From contig KB899087.1 of NCBI GenBank assembly GCA_000378025.1, positions 186,001 to 250,000 of the forward strand: a DNA stretch of 64,000 nt, in the 5' to 3' direction. The DNA is from Xanthobacteraceae bacterium 501b. Its GTDB lineage: Bacteria > Pseudomonadota > Alphaproteobacteria > Rhizobiales > Xanthobacteraceae. A program made the translations under genes and the position numbers. Below the pieces are notes generated by a model. That model was not told where the DNA came from and did not search any database. It saw only the letters and a program-made list of their open reading frames with translations. Below, piece after piece: positions 28,321 to 42,457 of this stretch; position 1 is the stretch's first letter, and each line of letters begins with the position of its first letter.

Positions 28321-29550
28321 TCACTCCGCGACTTCCGCCGGGGCGGGCTCGGAGCCTTCGCCCTCGCCTTCGGTATCGCTGCGGCGGTAGCGGCGCCGGC
28401 GGGTGCGCGGGGCGCGGCCTTCCGTGTCGTCGGCCGGGGCCTCCTCAGGCGCCACGGCCACCGCCGCCGCCGGCTTGGCGGCGCGGCTGCGGGTCTTCGG
28501 GGCGGGGGCCTCAGCGACGGGCGTCGCTTCCGCCGGGGCGGCGGGAGCCGGCGCGGCGGGCGCCGCTGCGGGAGCGGGCTCAGCGGTCACGGGTGCAACG
28601 GCCGGAGCAACCTTGGCCTCCGGCGCGTCGGCCGGCGCATCGGTCTTGCGCGCGGTGGCGCTTGCCGGGGCGGTGCCGCCGCTCTGGGTGATGAAGGCGG
28701 GCAGGCCGATCTCGGCCTCAACTTCCGGCCCGAGGCGCGGCTGCGGCTGTTGGGCGGGATCGCGGTAGTTGGCATCGCCGCCCTCGCGGGGGGCGCGATT
28801 GTCGCGATAGGGGCGGCTCTCGCGCGACCAGCGGCCTTCGCGCGGCTCGCGCTCCGGACGGTCGGGCCGTTCGCTGCGGTCGCGCTCCGGTCCACGGTCC
28901 TGTCCGCGCTGGTCCTGGTTGCGCGGCTCCTGCGCGCGCTGGTCCTGATTGCGCTGGTCCTGGTTACGGTCCGGGCCGCGCTCCTGGTGGCGATCCTGCC
29001 CGCGTTCGCGATTGTCGCGGCGGTTGTCGCGGTCGCGGAAGAAGTCGCGCTGGCCTTCACGCGGGCCATTGTCGCGCTGGTTTCCGTCCCGCTGGCCGCC
29101 GTCGCGATGTCCATTCTCGCGCTGGCCGTTGTCACGGTTGCCATTGTCACGCGGGCCGTTGTCGCGGTGGCCATTGTCGCGCGGCGCCTGCGGCTCGCGG
29201 GTCTGGTAGACCGGCTGGTTGTCCGAGCCGCCCTCGTCCATCTCGTCGTCGAATTCGTCATCGTCGGAGCGCTGATAGGGCTGCCCCTGCACGCCGAACT
29301 GCGCCTGCGCGGCGGCGATGATGCGATAGTAATGCTCGGCGTGCTGGAGATAGTTTTCCGCCGCCACGTAATCGCCTGTGGCCTGCGCGTCGCGGGCCAG
29401 CTGCTGATACTTTTCCACGACGTGCTGCGCCGTGCCTCGCACCTTCACATCCGGGCCGTTGGACTCATAAACGCGCGTAAGCGGATTCTGGCTGCGCCGA
29501 TTGCCGTTGTTGCGGCCGCGCGTACGCTTCTGCTGATTACTATTTCGCAT
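28321..29550 (-). CDS. DUF4167 domain protein with a long Arg/Asp/Asn/Gln tract
   Basis: A 409-residue protein. Residues 1-90 form the DUF4167 domain (RTRGRNNGNRRSQNPLTRVY, ENYLQHAEHYYRIIAAAQAQ). From about 110 to 240 it is a low-complexity tract of RDNG, NRDN, QRDG and RNQDQ repeats, followed by RPERE-type repeats and an Ala/Pro-rich C-terminus ending RRRRYRRSD and an acidic tail. Such composition is typical of RNA-binding or condensate-forming proteins; family function is unknown. It is downstream of prmC on the same strand. ATG 29550 gives MRNSNQQKR. Confidence 0.88.
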   Translation of the reverse strand: MRNSNQQKRTRGRNNGNRRSQNPLTRVYESNGPDVKVRGTAQHVVEKYQQLARDAQATGDYVAAENYLQHAEHYYRIIAAAQAQFGVQGQPYQRSDDDEFDDEMDEGGSDNQPVYQTREPQAPRDNGHRDNGPRDNGNRDNGQRENGHRDGGQRDGNQRDNGPREGQRDFFRDRDNRRDNRERGQDRHQERGPDRNQDQRNQDQRAQEPRNQDQRGQDRGPERDRSERPDRPEREPREGRWSRESRPYRDNRAPREGGDANYRDPAQQPQPRLGPEVEAEIGLPAFITQSGGTAPASATARKTDAPADAPEAKVAPAVAPVTAEPAPAAAPAAPAPAAPAEATPVAEAPAPKTRSRAAKPAAAVAVAPEEAPADDTEGRAPRTRRRRYRRSDTEGEGEGSEPAPAEVAE

Positions 29551-30138
29551 CGAGCTGGTCTCTGGTGCCCCACAAAGCCGGACGGGGATGCCCCATTCGG
29601 TGCCATACAGGCGGGTCAATCACACGGTGTCCGCAGTCCCGCCCCTTCGGCCTAGGCCATCGGCAGCGGCACGGCGGGAAATCTCGCCGTAAGTCGGTGA
29701 AAAGCTGCCGCAGGCCGGAACCCGGAGGTTCCAGTCGCGCCGCAGGTCGCCCTCGACCATCGGGCTTCTTCCATGGGAGCGCATCTCGAAGATGCTTCGC
29801 CGCCGGCCATGCCGACACCGATCCGTCCTGACCGCATTTCTCCGGCCCGGACCCGGCGCGCGCACGAATGCGCTGCGGCCGACCCCATGTTTCATCGCGT
29901 AACCGAAGCCACGCCGATAAACTCTTGGAGCGTTCGCCCCTTATGAAACGGGTTGCATCTAGGCCTTTCGCAAGGGCCCGAATGCCACTGCCAGCGAGGA
30001 GAACGGCGACTCGGATCAATGAGCGACCGGCGTTCCAATCACCAAAAGGCAGATGATGTCTCAGGACGATTCCTGCAATTGACACTAATCGGTTCGGTAT
30101 CGCCTTCCAAGCCCTTTTTTGAGGCGTTTCCCGCAATA
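29551..30138. other. Gap between prmC and the DUF4167 gene
   Basis: Nearly 590 bp without a convincing gene. Short frames here (for example minus-strand 29620-29895) are Arg-rich and unlike known proteins. I looked for RNase P, SRP and 6S RNA signatures and saw none. The DUF4167 promoter should be within it. Confidence 0.5.
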
Positions 30139-30986
30139 TCAAGGCTTGCGGGCGATGAGTGCGCGGGCGATCCCGGCGAGATCGCACCGCGCCGGACCCT
30201 CCACCCGCAGCCCCGCCGCGGCGAGCAGCGCGGCGACATCCGCCTCCTGCCCGATGCCCAGTTCCAGCACGGCATGGCCGCCGGTGACGAGCAGGCCGGG
30301 CAGGGCGCGGGCAAGCGCACGGTAGGCATCGAGCCCTTGCGGGCCACCATCGAGCGCCAGCAGCGGGTCGTGCTCGCGCACCTCCCGCTCCAGCGCCGCT
30401 ATATCGGTGCTGGGAATATAAGGCGGATTGGAGACCACGAGATCGAAGCCGCCGGCAAGCGCCTGCGCCCAGTGCCCCACCATCACCGCCGAGCGGTGCG
30501 CCAATCCAAGCGCCGCAAGGTTTTCCCGCGCCTGCCGGGCGGCGCCCGGCGACAGGTCGACGCCGATGCCGAACGCGGCGGGAAACTCGCTCAGCAGCGC
30601 CGCCAGCAGGGCGCCGGAGCCCGTGCCGAGGTCGAGAAGGCGCAGCGGCGCGCGCCGGTCCGGGAACAGCGCCAGCGCCGCTTCCACCAGCGTTTCCGTC
30701 TCCGGGCGCGGCACCAGCGTCTCGGGGGCGAGGGTGAAATCGAGGCTCCAGAATTCGCGCCGCCCGGTCAGCCGGGCCAGCGGCTCGCCGGCGGCGCGGC
30801 GCTCGGCGAGGGCGCGAAGGCGCGCGGCGTCCACTGGCGCCACCTCCTGTTCTCCCCGCGCCACCAAGTCGAGATCGGAGAGGCCAAGCCCCACCCGCAG
30901 CAGCGCGCGGGCTTCGCGCTCGGGCGCCTCCAGGCCCTTTTCCGCAAAGGCTGCGGCAAAGGCGCGCAGCAGGGCGGTGCGGGTGG

Positions 30987-30990
<4 letters not shown>
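30139..30990 (-). CDS. prmC: Release factor glutamine methyltransferase PrmC
   Basis: Methylates the Gln of the GGQ motif in RF1 and RF2. The 283-residue product has an N-terminal helical part and the Rossmann methyltransferase with [20 protein letters not shown] (near 118-137) and the diagnostic catalytic loop [10 protein letters not shown]. Its start overlaps the prfA stop codon by 4 bases (ATGA), so it is translationally coupled to the gene for its own substrate. Confidence 0.97.
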
Positions 30991-32084
<1,094 letters not shown>

Positions 32085-32094
32085 GCGGCGGCAC

Positions 32095-34362
32095 TCACAG
32101 CGGCAGGCCGGCTTTCGCGGCGAAGGCGGCGAGCTGCGGGCGCAGCGACGCCACCTCGCCGCGAATGCCGAGCAGCGGTTCGACAAAGGCGGAAGCGGCG
32201 GGCAAATCGAGTTCGAGCAGCATCGCCTTCACCGGGCCATAGGAGGCCGGGGAGACCGAGAGCCGGCGATAGCCGATCGCGGCCAGCGCCAGCGCCTCCA
32301 GCGGCCGCGAGGCGAGTTCGCCGCACAGCGTGACCGGCTTGCCGTATTCGGCCGCCTTGTCGATGATCATCTTCAGCGCCCGCAGCGCCGCCGGGGCCAG
32401 CGGGTCGAAGCGGTCGGCGACGCGCGAATTGCCGCGATCGGCGGCATAGAGGAACTGCACCAGATCGTTGGAGCCGACCGAGGCGAAATCCACCCGGCTG
32501 AACAGCAGGTCGAGCTGGAACAGCAGCGCCGGCACTTCCAGCATCACCCCCACCAGCACGCGCTCGGGCAGGCCGTGGCCGTGCCGGCGCAGATGGGTCA
32601 GCTCGCGCTCGACGATGTGGTGGGCGCGGTCATATTCCTCCACCGCCGACACCATCGGGAAGATGAGCCGCAATTCGCGCCCGGTGGCGGCGCGCAGCAA
32701 GGCGCGGATCTGGCTGCGCAGCAGGCCGGGCCGGTCGAGGCCAAGGCGGATGGCGCGCCAGCCCAGCGCCGGGTTCTCTTCCTCGATCGCCCGCATATAG
32801 GGCAGCACCTTGTCGCCGCCGATATCGAGGGTGCGGAACACCACCGGCCGGTCGCCCGCCGCGTCCAGCACCGAGCGATAGAGCTTCAGCTGCTCATTGG
32901 TGCGCGGGAAGGCGGAGGCGATCATGAACTGCAGTTCGGTGCGGAACAGGCCGATGCCGGTCGCGCCGGTCTCCTCGATATGCGGCAGGTCGACCAGCAG
33001 GCCGGCATTGAGATGCAGCTCGATCGGCGTGCCGTCCTTGGTGACGGTCGGCACGTCGCGCAGGGCGGCGTAGCGCTCCAGCCGCTTGGCGCGGAAGCGC
33101 ACCTTCTCGGCATAGGCGCTTTCGACATCGGCCGGCGGGCGGATATGCACCTCGCCGCTGACGCCGTCGACAATCACCGCGTCGCCGGCATCGACCTGAC
33201 CGACGACATTTTCCATGTGGCCGACGGCGGATATGCCGAGCGCGCGGGCGACGATGGTCAGATGGCTGGTCGCCGCGCCTTCTTCCAGCACGAGGCCGCG
33301 AATGCGGGTGCGGTCATAGTCCAGCAGCGCCGCCGGGCTCATATTGCGGGCGACGATGACGGCATTGTCCGGCAGCCGGTCATGGTCCGAGCCGGCGGTG
33401 CGGCCGGTGAGCTGGCGCAGCAGCCGGTTGGCCAGATCGTCCAGATCGTGCATACGCTCGCGCAAGTAAGGGTCGGTCATGCGCAGCATGCGGGCGCGGG
33501 TGTCGGACTGCACCCGCTCCACCGCGCCCTCGGCGGTGAGGCCGGTCATCACGGCCTCGCGCATGCGGCCGATCCAGCCGCGATCATGGGCGAACATGCG
33601 GTAGGCTTCGAGGATCTCGCGGTGCTCGCCGACGCGGGCGACGCCCTCATCCTCCAGCATGGTGTCGATCGAGGCGCGCAGCGTCTCCACCGCGCCGTCG
33701 AGCCGCTTCAGCTCCGCCGGCAGGTCGTCGGCGATGACCTTGGTGACTTCGATGCGCGGCTCGTGCAGCACCACATGGCCGAGGCCGATGCCTTCCGACA
33801 GCGCGAGGCCCTTGAGATGCAGCGGCCGGCGGGCGGCCGGCTCGGCGCCGGGCAGCGCCATGGCGGTGAGTTCGCCCGAGGCGATGATCTCGGCCAGCAC
33901 CATGGCCGTGGTCTGCAGCGCCTCGATCTCCTCCTCGGTATAGGAGCGGTGGGCGCGGTTCTGCACGACAAGCACGCCGAGCGTGTTGCCGGCCCGCAGG
34001 ATCGGCACGCCGAGGAAGGAGTGGTAGATCTCTTCGCCCGTTTCCGGCCGGTAGGAGAAGGCCGGGTGCGCCTGCGCATTGGACAGGCTGATCGGCTCGG
34101 CCTCGCGGGCCACGGTGCCAACGAGGCCCTCGTCGATCCGCATCACCGTGAGATGCACGGCGGTGCGGTTCAGGCCCTCGGTGGCATAGAGCTCAAGCGT
34201 GCCATCGACGCGCAGCACATAGACCGAGCACACCTCGGCCACCATGTTGGCCGCGATCAGCACCACGATCTTGTCGAGGCGGTCCTGCGCGCTCACCGGC
34301 TCCGCCATGACCTCGCGGAGACGCCTCAAAAGCACGCGCGGGCCGCCGAGCGCGCCACGCAT
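32095..34362 (-). CDS. ptsP: Phosphoenolpyruvate-protein phosphotransferase PtsP (enzyme I Ntr)
   Basis: First enzyme of the nitrogen-related PTS, which passes phosphate from PEP to NPr. The 755-residue product has an N-terminal GAF domain (residues about 20-170; [39 protein letters not shown]), a PEP-utilising N domain, the mobile domain with the active-site His367 in [15 protein letters not shown], and the barrel with LFRTELQF and the [10 protein letters not shown] motif. The gap to lysC upstream is 79 bp. The GAF domain senses glutamine in some relatives, fitting the presence of gltBD here. Confidence 0.96.
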   Translation of the reverse strand: MRGALGGPRVLLRRLREVMAEPVSAQDRLDKIVVLIAANMVAEVCSVYVLRVDGTLELYATEGLNRTAVHLTVMRIDEGLVGTVAREAEPISLSNAQAHPAFSYRPETGEEIYHSFLGVPILRAGNTLGVLVVQNRAHRSYTEEEIEALQTTAMVLAEIIASGELTAMALPGAEPAARRPLHLKGLALSEGIGLGHVVLHEPRIEVTKVIADDLPAELKRLDGAVETLRASIDTMLEDEGVARVGEHREILEAYRMFAHDRGWIGRMREAVMTGLTAEGAVERVQSDTRARMLRMTDPYLRERMHDLDDLANRLLRQLTGRTAGSDHDRLPDNAVIVARNMSPAALLDYDRTRIRGLVLEEGAATSHLTIVARALGISAVGHMENVVGQVDAGDAVIVDGVSGEVHIRPPADVESAYAEKVRFRAKRLERYAALRDVPTVTKDGTPIELHLNAGLLVDLPHIEETGATGIGLFRTELQFMIASAFPRTNEQLKLYRSVLDAAGDRPVVFRTLDIGGDKVLPYMRAIEEENPALGWRAIRLGLDRPGLLRSQIRALLRAATGRELRLIFPMVSAVEEYDRAHHIVERELTHLRRHGHGLPERVLVGVMLEVPALLFQLDLLFSRVDFASVGSNDLVQFLYAADRGNSRVADRFDPLAPAALRALKMIIDKAAEYGKPVTLCGELASRPLEALALAAIGYRRLSVSPASYGPVKAMLLELDLPAASAFVEPLLGIRGEVASLRPQLAAFAAKAGLPL

Positions 34363-34441
34363 TGGCCGTCCTCGGTTTCCGGGAGCCGCTATCCCGGAGC
34401 GTCTTAACGCGGCGCGACTCGCGCCGCGCCGTTGCCTGAAC

Positions 34442-35692
34442 TCAGGCGTCCAGCCCGTATACCGAATGCAGCGTTCGCACGGCAAGCTCGGTATAGGCGG
34501 CGTCGATCAGCACCGAGATCTTGATCTCGGAGGTGGAGATGGCGCGGATGTTGATCCCGCGCTCGGAAAGCGACTTGAACGCACGCGCCGCGACGCCGGC
34601 ATGGCTGCGCATGCCGATGCCGATGATCGAGACCTTCACCACATCCGTCGCGCCTTCGATGCTCTGGAAGCCGATCTGGTCGCGCACGCCGGCGAGCGTG
34701 GCCTTGGCGCGCTCGAAATCGGCGGTCGGCACGGTGAAGGTGATGTCGGTGAAGCCCTCGGCCGAAATGTTCTGGACGATCATGTCGACATTGATGTTCG
34801 CTTCCGCGAGCGGCACGAACACGTTCGCCGCGATGCCGGGCTGGTCCGGCACATGGCGGATGCTGACCTGGGCTTCGTCCCGGGCGAAGGCGATGCCGGT
34901 GACGACTTCACTCTCCACGATTTCCTCCTCGTCGCAAATCAGGGTGCCGGGCGGGTCGCCGGCGGTCTTGAGTTCCGGTGCGTCCGGATCGGTGAAGCTG
35001 GAGCGCACGAAGGTGCGGACCTTGTGTACCATGGCCAGTTCGACCGAGCGCACCTGCAGCACCTTGGCGCCGAGCGACGCCATTTCCAGCATTTCCTCGA
35101 AGGCGATCTTCTCCAGCCGGCGCGCCTTCGGCACGATGCGCGGGTCGGTGGTGTAGACGCCGTCGACATCGGTGTAGATGTCGCAGCGGTCGGCCTTGAT
35201 GCCGGCGGCGATCGCCACCGCTGAGGTGTCCGAACCGCCGCGCCCGAGCGTGGTGAGGCGCCCGCTGGGCAGGTGAATGCCCTGGAAGCCGGCGATCACA
35301 GCCACCTCGCCCTGGGCGAAGCGGTTGATGATCTCCTCGCCATTCACGTCGAGAATGCGCGCCGCGCCATGGGCGTCGTCGGTCGAAATGGGCAGCTGCC
35401 AGCCGAGCCAGGAGCGGGCGGAAATGCCCATCTCCTGCAGCACGATGGCCAGCAGGCCTGAGGTCACCTGCTCGCCGGAGGCGACGATGGAATCATATTC
35501 GCGCGCATCGTGCAGCAGGGCGGCCTCGCGGCACCAGGCGACCAGCTCATTGGTCTTGCCGGACATGGCCGAGACGACGACCGCGACCTGGTGGCCGGCC
35601 TCCACTTCCCGTTTGACGTGCCGCGCAACAATGCGAATGCGCTCAATGTTGGCGACCGAGGTGCCGCCGAACTTCATCACCAGACGTGCCAT
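34442..35692 (-). CDS. lysC: Aspartate kinase
   Basis: Commits aspartate to lysine, threonine and methionine synthesis. The 416-residue product has the kinase start [20 protein letters not shown], the [15 protein letters not shown] and [17 protein letters not shown] segments, and two ACT domains at the C-terminus with ISVRHVP-like and [16 protein letters not shown] segments, the sites of feedback inhibition. ATG 35692 gives the canonical N-terminus; a long upstream in-frame extension has no support. It diverges from ubiG. Confidence 0.97.
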   Translation of the reverse strand: MARLVMKFGGTSVANIERIRIVARHVKREVEAGHQVAVVVSAMSGKTNELVAWCREAALLHDAREYDSIVASGEQVTSGLLAIVLQEMGISARSWLGWQLPISTDDAHGAARILDVNGEEIINRFAQGEVAVIAGFQGIHLPSGRLTTLGRGGSDTSAVAIAAGIKADRCDIYTDVDGVYTTDPRIVPKARRLEKIAFEEMLEMASLGAKVLQVRSVELAMVHKVRTFVRSSFTDPDAPELKTAGDPPGTLICDEEEIVESEVVTGIAFARDEAQVSIRHVPDQPGIAANVFVPLAEANINVDMIVQNISAEGFTDITFTVPTADFERAKATLAGVRDQIGFQSIEGATDVVKVSIIGIGMRSHAGVAARAFKSLSERGINIRAISTSEIKISVLIDAAYTELAVRTLHSVYGLDA

Positions 35693-35851
35693 TGCGGGAA
35701 ACCGTACCGTGTTCTTCTGTGGGGCCGGGCGGGAGAATGTGAGCTCCCGGCCCAAAAGGCGCGTATACATATCCACCTCGCGCCGCGCCCGCAACGCCGT
35801 CGCGCGAGCTTGGAATCCCTCTCGGCACGGCCGGGCGAAGATGAGGCGTCG

Positions 35852-36601
35852 ATGACCGCAACCGCCACCACCGTCGATCCCCGCGAAGTGGAACGCTTTG
35901 CCGCGCTCGCCGCCGAATGGTGGAATCCGCGCGGCAAGATGCGGGTTCTGCACAGGTTCAATCCGGTGCGGCTGGCCTATCTGCGCGAGAAGATCACCGC
36001 CCATTTCGGCCGCGACCCGCGTGCCATCCGCCCGCTGGAAGGGCTGCGCCTGCTCGATATTGGCTGCGGCGGCGGCCTGCTCAGCGAGCCGCTGGCCCGC
36101 ATGGGCGCTAGCGTCACCGGCATCGATCCGGCCGAGCGCAATGTGCGGATCGCCGCGCTGCATGCGGAAGAAAGCGGCGTTGGCGTCGACTACCGCGCCA
36201 CCACCGCCGAGGCGCTGGCCGATGCCGGCGAGCGATTCGACGTGGTGATGGCGATGGAGGTGGTGGAGCATGTCGCCGATGTCGACCTGTTCCTTGCCCG
36301 CGCGGCGGAGATGGTGAAGCCGGGCGGCCTGATGGTCGCGGCGACGCTGAACCGCACCAAGCGCTCCTTCGCCCTCGCCATTGTCGGCGCCGAATATGTG
36401 CTCGGCTGGCTGCCGCGCGGCACGCATGACTGGAAGCGCTTCGTCACCCCCGAGGAGCTGCAGGCGGCGCTGGAGACGGGCGGGCTCGACGTGGTCGCGC
36501 GCGAGGGCGTGGTGTTCAACCCGCTGGCGGATGAATGGCGGCGCTCAAGCGACCTCTCGGTCAACTACATGATGCTGGCGGAGCGCCGCGCGGCGGCCTA
36601 G
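35852..36601 (+). CDS. ubiG: Ubiquinone biosynthesis O-methyltransferase UbiG
   Basis: Performs both O-methylation steps in ubiquinone synthesis. The 249-residue product has the N-terminal [19 protein letters not shown], the SAM-binding motif [19 protein letters not shown] (near 66-84) and GIDPAERNV, the post-motif [12 protein letters not shown] and the membrane-associated [14 protein letters not shown] segment. ATG 35852 gives the normal start. Confidence 0.97.
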   Translation: MTATATTVDPREVERFAALAAEWWNPRGKMRVLHRFNPVRLAYLREKITAHFGRDPRAIRPLEGLRLLDIGCGGGLLSEPLARMGASVTGIDPAERNVRIAALHAEESGVGVDYRATTAEALADAGERFDVVMAMEVVEHVADVDLFLARAAEMVKPGGLMVAATLNRTKRSFALAIVGAEYVLGWLPRGTHDWKRFVTPEELQAALETGGLDVVAREGVVFNPLADEWRRSSDLSVNYMMLAERRAAA

Positions 36602-36690
36602 GCTTAATTGCCGTCAGGCATCGTCCGGTACGCCGGAACCCTCCGGCGGCCGGCGGCTTATCGGTGCGATGCCACCGCCGGAATCCCATC

Positions 36691-37962
36691 ATGCGCTCTT
36701 CGCCTTCCACAGCCGCGCTGCTCTCCCCACTGGCGGCGCTTGCCGCGCTGAACCTGTTCCTCGCCGATGTGCGTGACGGGCTCGGGCCGTTTCTCGGCGT
36801 GTTCCTGCAGGAAAAGAGCTGGAGCCCGGCCGAGATTGGCCTCGTGATGACGCTGGGCGGGCTGGTCGCCATGGTTGCGACCATGCCGATGGGGGCGCTG
36901 GTCGATGCCAGCCGGGCCAAGCGGGCGATCATCGTTTTCGGTTCGGTGGCGATCCTCGCGGCCTCGCTGACCATTCTCGCCGTACCCTATTTCGCCGCGG
37001 TGGCGGTGGCGCAGGCGGTGAACGGCATCGCCGCCGCCGCGCTGCTGCCGGCCATTGCCGGCCTGACCCTGGGCCTGGTCGGCCCGGCGGCCTTCGATCA
37101 CCAGCTGGGGCGCAACGAGGCGTTCAACCACGCGGGCAACATCCTCGCCGCCGTGCTGGCGGGGGTGCTCGGCTGGTGGTTCGGCCTGCCGGCGGTGTTC
37201 GCGCTGCTCGGCGCCATGGCGGTTCTCGGCGCGCTGTCGGTGCTGGCGATCCCGGCGGACGCCATCGACCATGAGGCCGCGCGGGGCGGGGCTGCCTCCC
37301 CGGCCGGGGCGGGCAAGGCCCATGAGAGCATCGGCAAGCTCCTGCGCGAGCCGGCCCTCGTCACGGCGGCGGTCACGTTTGGCCTGTTCCATCTTGGCAA
37401 TGCGGCGATGCTGCCGCTGTTCGGCCAGGCCATGGTGGCGACTGCTGGCGCAGACCCGAGCGCCCTGACCGCGACCACGGTCGTGGTGGCGCAGGGCACG
37501 ATGATCCCGATGGCGCTGGTCGCCGCCTGGCTCGGCGCGCGTCGGGGCTATCGGCTCGTGCTGCTGCTCGCCCTCGCGGCGCTGCCGATTCGCGGGGTGA
37601 TCGCGGCGGCGGCGGTGTATTATGGCGCCGCCTGGGCGCTCGTTCCGGTGCAGGTTCTCGACGGCGTCGGCGCCGGCCTGCTCGGGGTGGCGACGCCCGG
37701 CCTCGTCGCCCGCATCCTCGCCGGGTCGGGCCGGTTCAATCTCGGCCTCGGCTTCGCGATGACGGCGCAGGGCATAGGCGCCTCGCTCTCCACCCTGCTT
37801 GGCGGCGTTGTGGCGCAGCAGCTCGGCTATCCCTCCGCCTTCCTCGCTCTGGGCGCCGTGGCGCTGCTGGCGGGCGGCGCCTATGTGATCGGCGGCTGCC
37901 CGGGCGGCACCGCGCCCGGCAGGGCCGATGCCGCCCCGGATGTCGCACCGGCGGCGGCCTGA
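36691..37962 (+). CDS. MFS transporter
   Basis: A 423-residue inner-membrane transporter of twelve predicted helices. The N-terminal half carries the DVRDGLGPFLGVFLQEKSWS loop typical of a drug-efflux-like MFS subgroup, and a D-x-SRAKRAIIVFGSVAI motif A variant (DASRAKR). A cytosolic loop rich in Ala sits near residues 190-210, between the two halves. Substrate unknown. ATG 36691 follows a weak GGAA site. Not obviously linked to ubiG or clpB. Confidence 0.88.
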   Translation: MRSSPSTAALLSPLAALAALNLFLADVRDGLGPFLGVFLQEKSWSPAEIGLVMTLGGLVAMVATMPMGALVDASRAKRAIIVFGSVAILAASLTILAVPYFAAVAVAQAVNGIAAAALLPAIAGLTLGLVGPAAFDHQLGRNEAFNHAGNILAAVLAGVLGWWFGLPAVFALLGAMAVLGALSVLAIPADAIDHEAARGGAASPAGAGKAHESIGKLLREPALVTAAVTFGLFHLGNAAMLPLFGQAMVATAGADPSALTATTVVVAQGTMIPMALVAAWLGARRGYRLVLLLALAALPIRGVIAAAAVYYGAAWALVPVQVLDGVGAGLLGVATPGLVARILAGSGRFNLGLGFAMTAQGIGASLSTLLGGVVAQQLGYPSAFLALGAVALLAGGAYVIGGCPGGTAPGRADAAPDVAPAAA

Positions 37963-38136
37963 CAAAATCCGCGCTTGATCCTGCGCAACGCCCTTCCGTT
38001 GCCGATCCGCCACACTACATGAGGACCGACGGATCGCCACAACGGGGTCCGTTGCGGCGGCCGGGATACGGGCGCCGTCGTCCCGAGTGACCGTTCGTGC
38101 CGTCAGGGCGGACGGGGGGCCAGGAGGCTTTGCGAC

Positions 38137-40755
<2,619 letters not shown>

Positions 40756-40791
40756 CGGCCTCCACACGCCTCATCATCCTGTAAAAGACCG

Positions 40792-40818
40792 AAGGGCCCT
40801 CTCGCGGGGGCCCTTCTT
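40792..40818 (+). terminator. Intrinsic terminator after clpB
   Basis: Stem AAGGGCCC/GGGCCCTT with a CTTG tail between clpB and the DUF2267 gene. Confidence 0.75.
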
Positions 40819-40837
40819 GCAGGGGCGGAGGAATGCA

Positions 40838-41257
40838 ATGCCGATACCGATGGAGCTGCAGCACGCATCCGACGATTTCGAGCGCTTCCTCGCCGATGCC
40901 CGCGACGGGTCGGGCCTTGCCACCCGCAACCAGACCTACACCATGGTCGAGGGCGTGCTGCGCACCTTCCGCCGCCGGCTGGCGGTGCAGCAGGCGCTCA
41001 ACTTCGCCGATGCGCTGCCGCCGATCCTGCGCGCCATCTTCGTCTCGCGCTGGGATATTTCGGAGCCGGTGCTGCCCTTCGCCGATCGGGCGACGCTGAC
41101 GCGGGAGGTGCAGGGCCTGCGCCAGCACCACAATTTCGCGCCCGACAATTGTCTGGTCGAGGTGGCGCGGGCGCTGCGCCGTCATGTCGACGCCGGGGCC
41201 TTTGACCGGGTGCTGGCGACGCTGCCGGACGGCGCGGCGGACTATTGGCGGGCCTGA
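40838..41257 (+). CDS. DUF2267 domain-containing protein
   Basis: A 139-residue all-helical protein of the DUF2267 family (LADARDGSGLATRNQTYTMV, FADALPPILRAIFVSRWD, EVARALRRHVDAGAFDRVLATLPDG). Function unknown; members often occur near stress genes and resemble STAS-like inhibitors only in gene context. ATG 40838 has GGAGG a few bases upstream. It follows the clpB terminator. Confidence 0.85.
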   Translation: MPIPMELQHASDDFERFLADARDGSGLATRNQTYTMVEGVLRTFRRRLAVQQALNFADALPPILRAIFVSRWDISEPVLPFADRATLTREVQGLRQHHNFAPDNCLVEVARALRRHVDAGAFDRVLATLPDGAADYWRA

Positions 41258-41274
41258 CCGCACGCCGATCAAGC

Positions 41275-41303
41275 AAAAGGGCGCCGTGCGGCGCCCTTTT
41301 TTT
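41275..41303. terminator. Bidirectional terminator
   Basis: AAAAGGGCGCC-GTGC-GGCGCCCTTTTTTT between the convergent DUF2267 and galU genes. Confidence 0.92.
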
Positions 41304-41319
41304 GGCGATCGCGTCCCGC

Positions 41320-42210
41320 TCAGCCCCTGGCCAGCAGCGCGTCGAGCTCGGGGCGGAAGGAGCCGGAGATTTCCGGATTGTCCAGCGCGTAGGCGACATT
41401 GGCCATCAGGAAGCCGAGCTTCGAGCCGCAATCATAGATCGCGCCGTCAAAGGTGACGCTGTAGAAATCCTGCGTCTGCGCCAGCTTGAGCATGGAATCG
41501 GTCAGCTGGATCTCGTTGCCGGCGCCGCGCTCCTGGGTGGCGAGCAGGTCGAAGATCTCCGGCTGGAGGATATAGCGGCCGGAAATGGCGAGGTTGGACG
41601 GGGCGTCGTGCTTCTTCGGCTTCTCGACCATGCGGGCGATCTTGTGCACGCCATCGGCCATTTCGTCGCCGAGGCCGACAATGCCGTATTGGTCGGTCTG
41701 CTCGGGCGGCACCTCATAGACCGCCAGATGGTTGCCGCCGCCGGTGCGCTTGTAGGCTTCGGCCATCTGGCCGAGGCAGCCCTTGCCGTTGGTCGGCTTG
41801 TGCAGCATGTCCGGCAGCAGCAGCGCGAAGGGCTCGTTGCCGATGATGTCGCGGGCGCACCACACCGCATGGCCGAGGCCGAGCGGAAGCTGCTGGCGGG
41901 TAAAGCTGGTGGCGCCGGGACCCATGGTCTCCTCGCGCAGCAGCTCCAGCATCTTCAGCTTGCCGCGCTCCGCCAGCGTGTCTTCCAGCTCGTACTGGCG
42001 GTCGAAATGGTCCTCGATCACGCCCTTGTTGCGGCCGGTGACGAAGACGATGTGCTCGATGCCGGCGGCGCGCGCCTCGTCCACCACATGCTGCACGACG
42101 GGACGATCCACCACGGTCAGCATTTCCTTCGGCACCGCCTTGGTGGCGGGCAGGAAGCGCGTGCCGAGGCCGGCGACGGGGAGGATCGCTTTGCGAATAG
42201 GTTTTACCAT
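41320..42210 (-). CDS. galU: UTP-glucose-1-phosphate uridylyltransferase
   Basis: Makes UDP-glucose for polysaccharide, lipid and trehalose pathways. The 296-residue product has the nucleotidyltransferase motif AILPVAGLGTRFLPATKAVP, followed by KEMLTVVDRPVVQHVVDEA, a VEKP sequence (in ARMVEKPKKHDAPSN) and YILQPEIFDLL. ATG 42210 gives the typical N-terminus MVKPIRKAILPV. It diverges from the lytic transglycosylase gene. Confidence 0.97.
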   Translation of the reverse strand: MVKPIRKAILPVAGLGTRFLPATKAVPKEMLTVVDRPVVQHVVDEARAAGIEHIVFVTGRNKGVIEDHFDRQYELEDTLAERGKLKMLELLREETMGPGATSFTRQQLPLGLGHAVWCARDIIGNEPFALLLPDMLHKPTNGKGCLGQMAEAYKRTGGGNHLAVYEVPPEQTDQYGIVGLGDEMADGVHKIARMVEKPKKHDAPSNLAISGRYILQPEIFDLLATQERGAGNEIQLTDSMLKLAQTQDFYSVTFDGAIYDCGSKLGFLMANVAYALDNPEISGSFRPELDALLARG

Positions 42211-42457
42211 CGGGGAAATATGCCGCTTTTGATGACGCAGGTTCAGGCCGAAAGAGCGAAACTCGTAACCGAACGAGCTTAACGCTTCGCTTGTGTCAAT
42301 AAACCGGCGGGTTAACGCGGAGGTGGCGGAATAGGTTCCCCCACGTTCACTTTCCGCGTGAGGCGGCGGTGCCGCTGAGGAAAGTGACGCGGCGTTAACA
42401 CCCCCGCAACCATGAGGCTGGCCTAATCATCGCCGGTTTCTGCGTTAGGATTGCCTC

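Noticed and set aside
28300-29655. A hydrophobic 451-codon plus-strand frame opposite the DUF4167 gene
   Set aside because: It arises from reverse complement of Arg/Asp/Asn codons; no ribosome-binding site and the minus-strand DUF4167 domain is clear.
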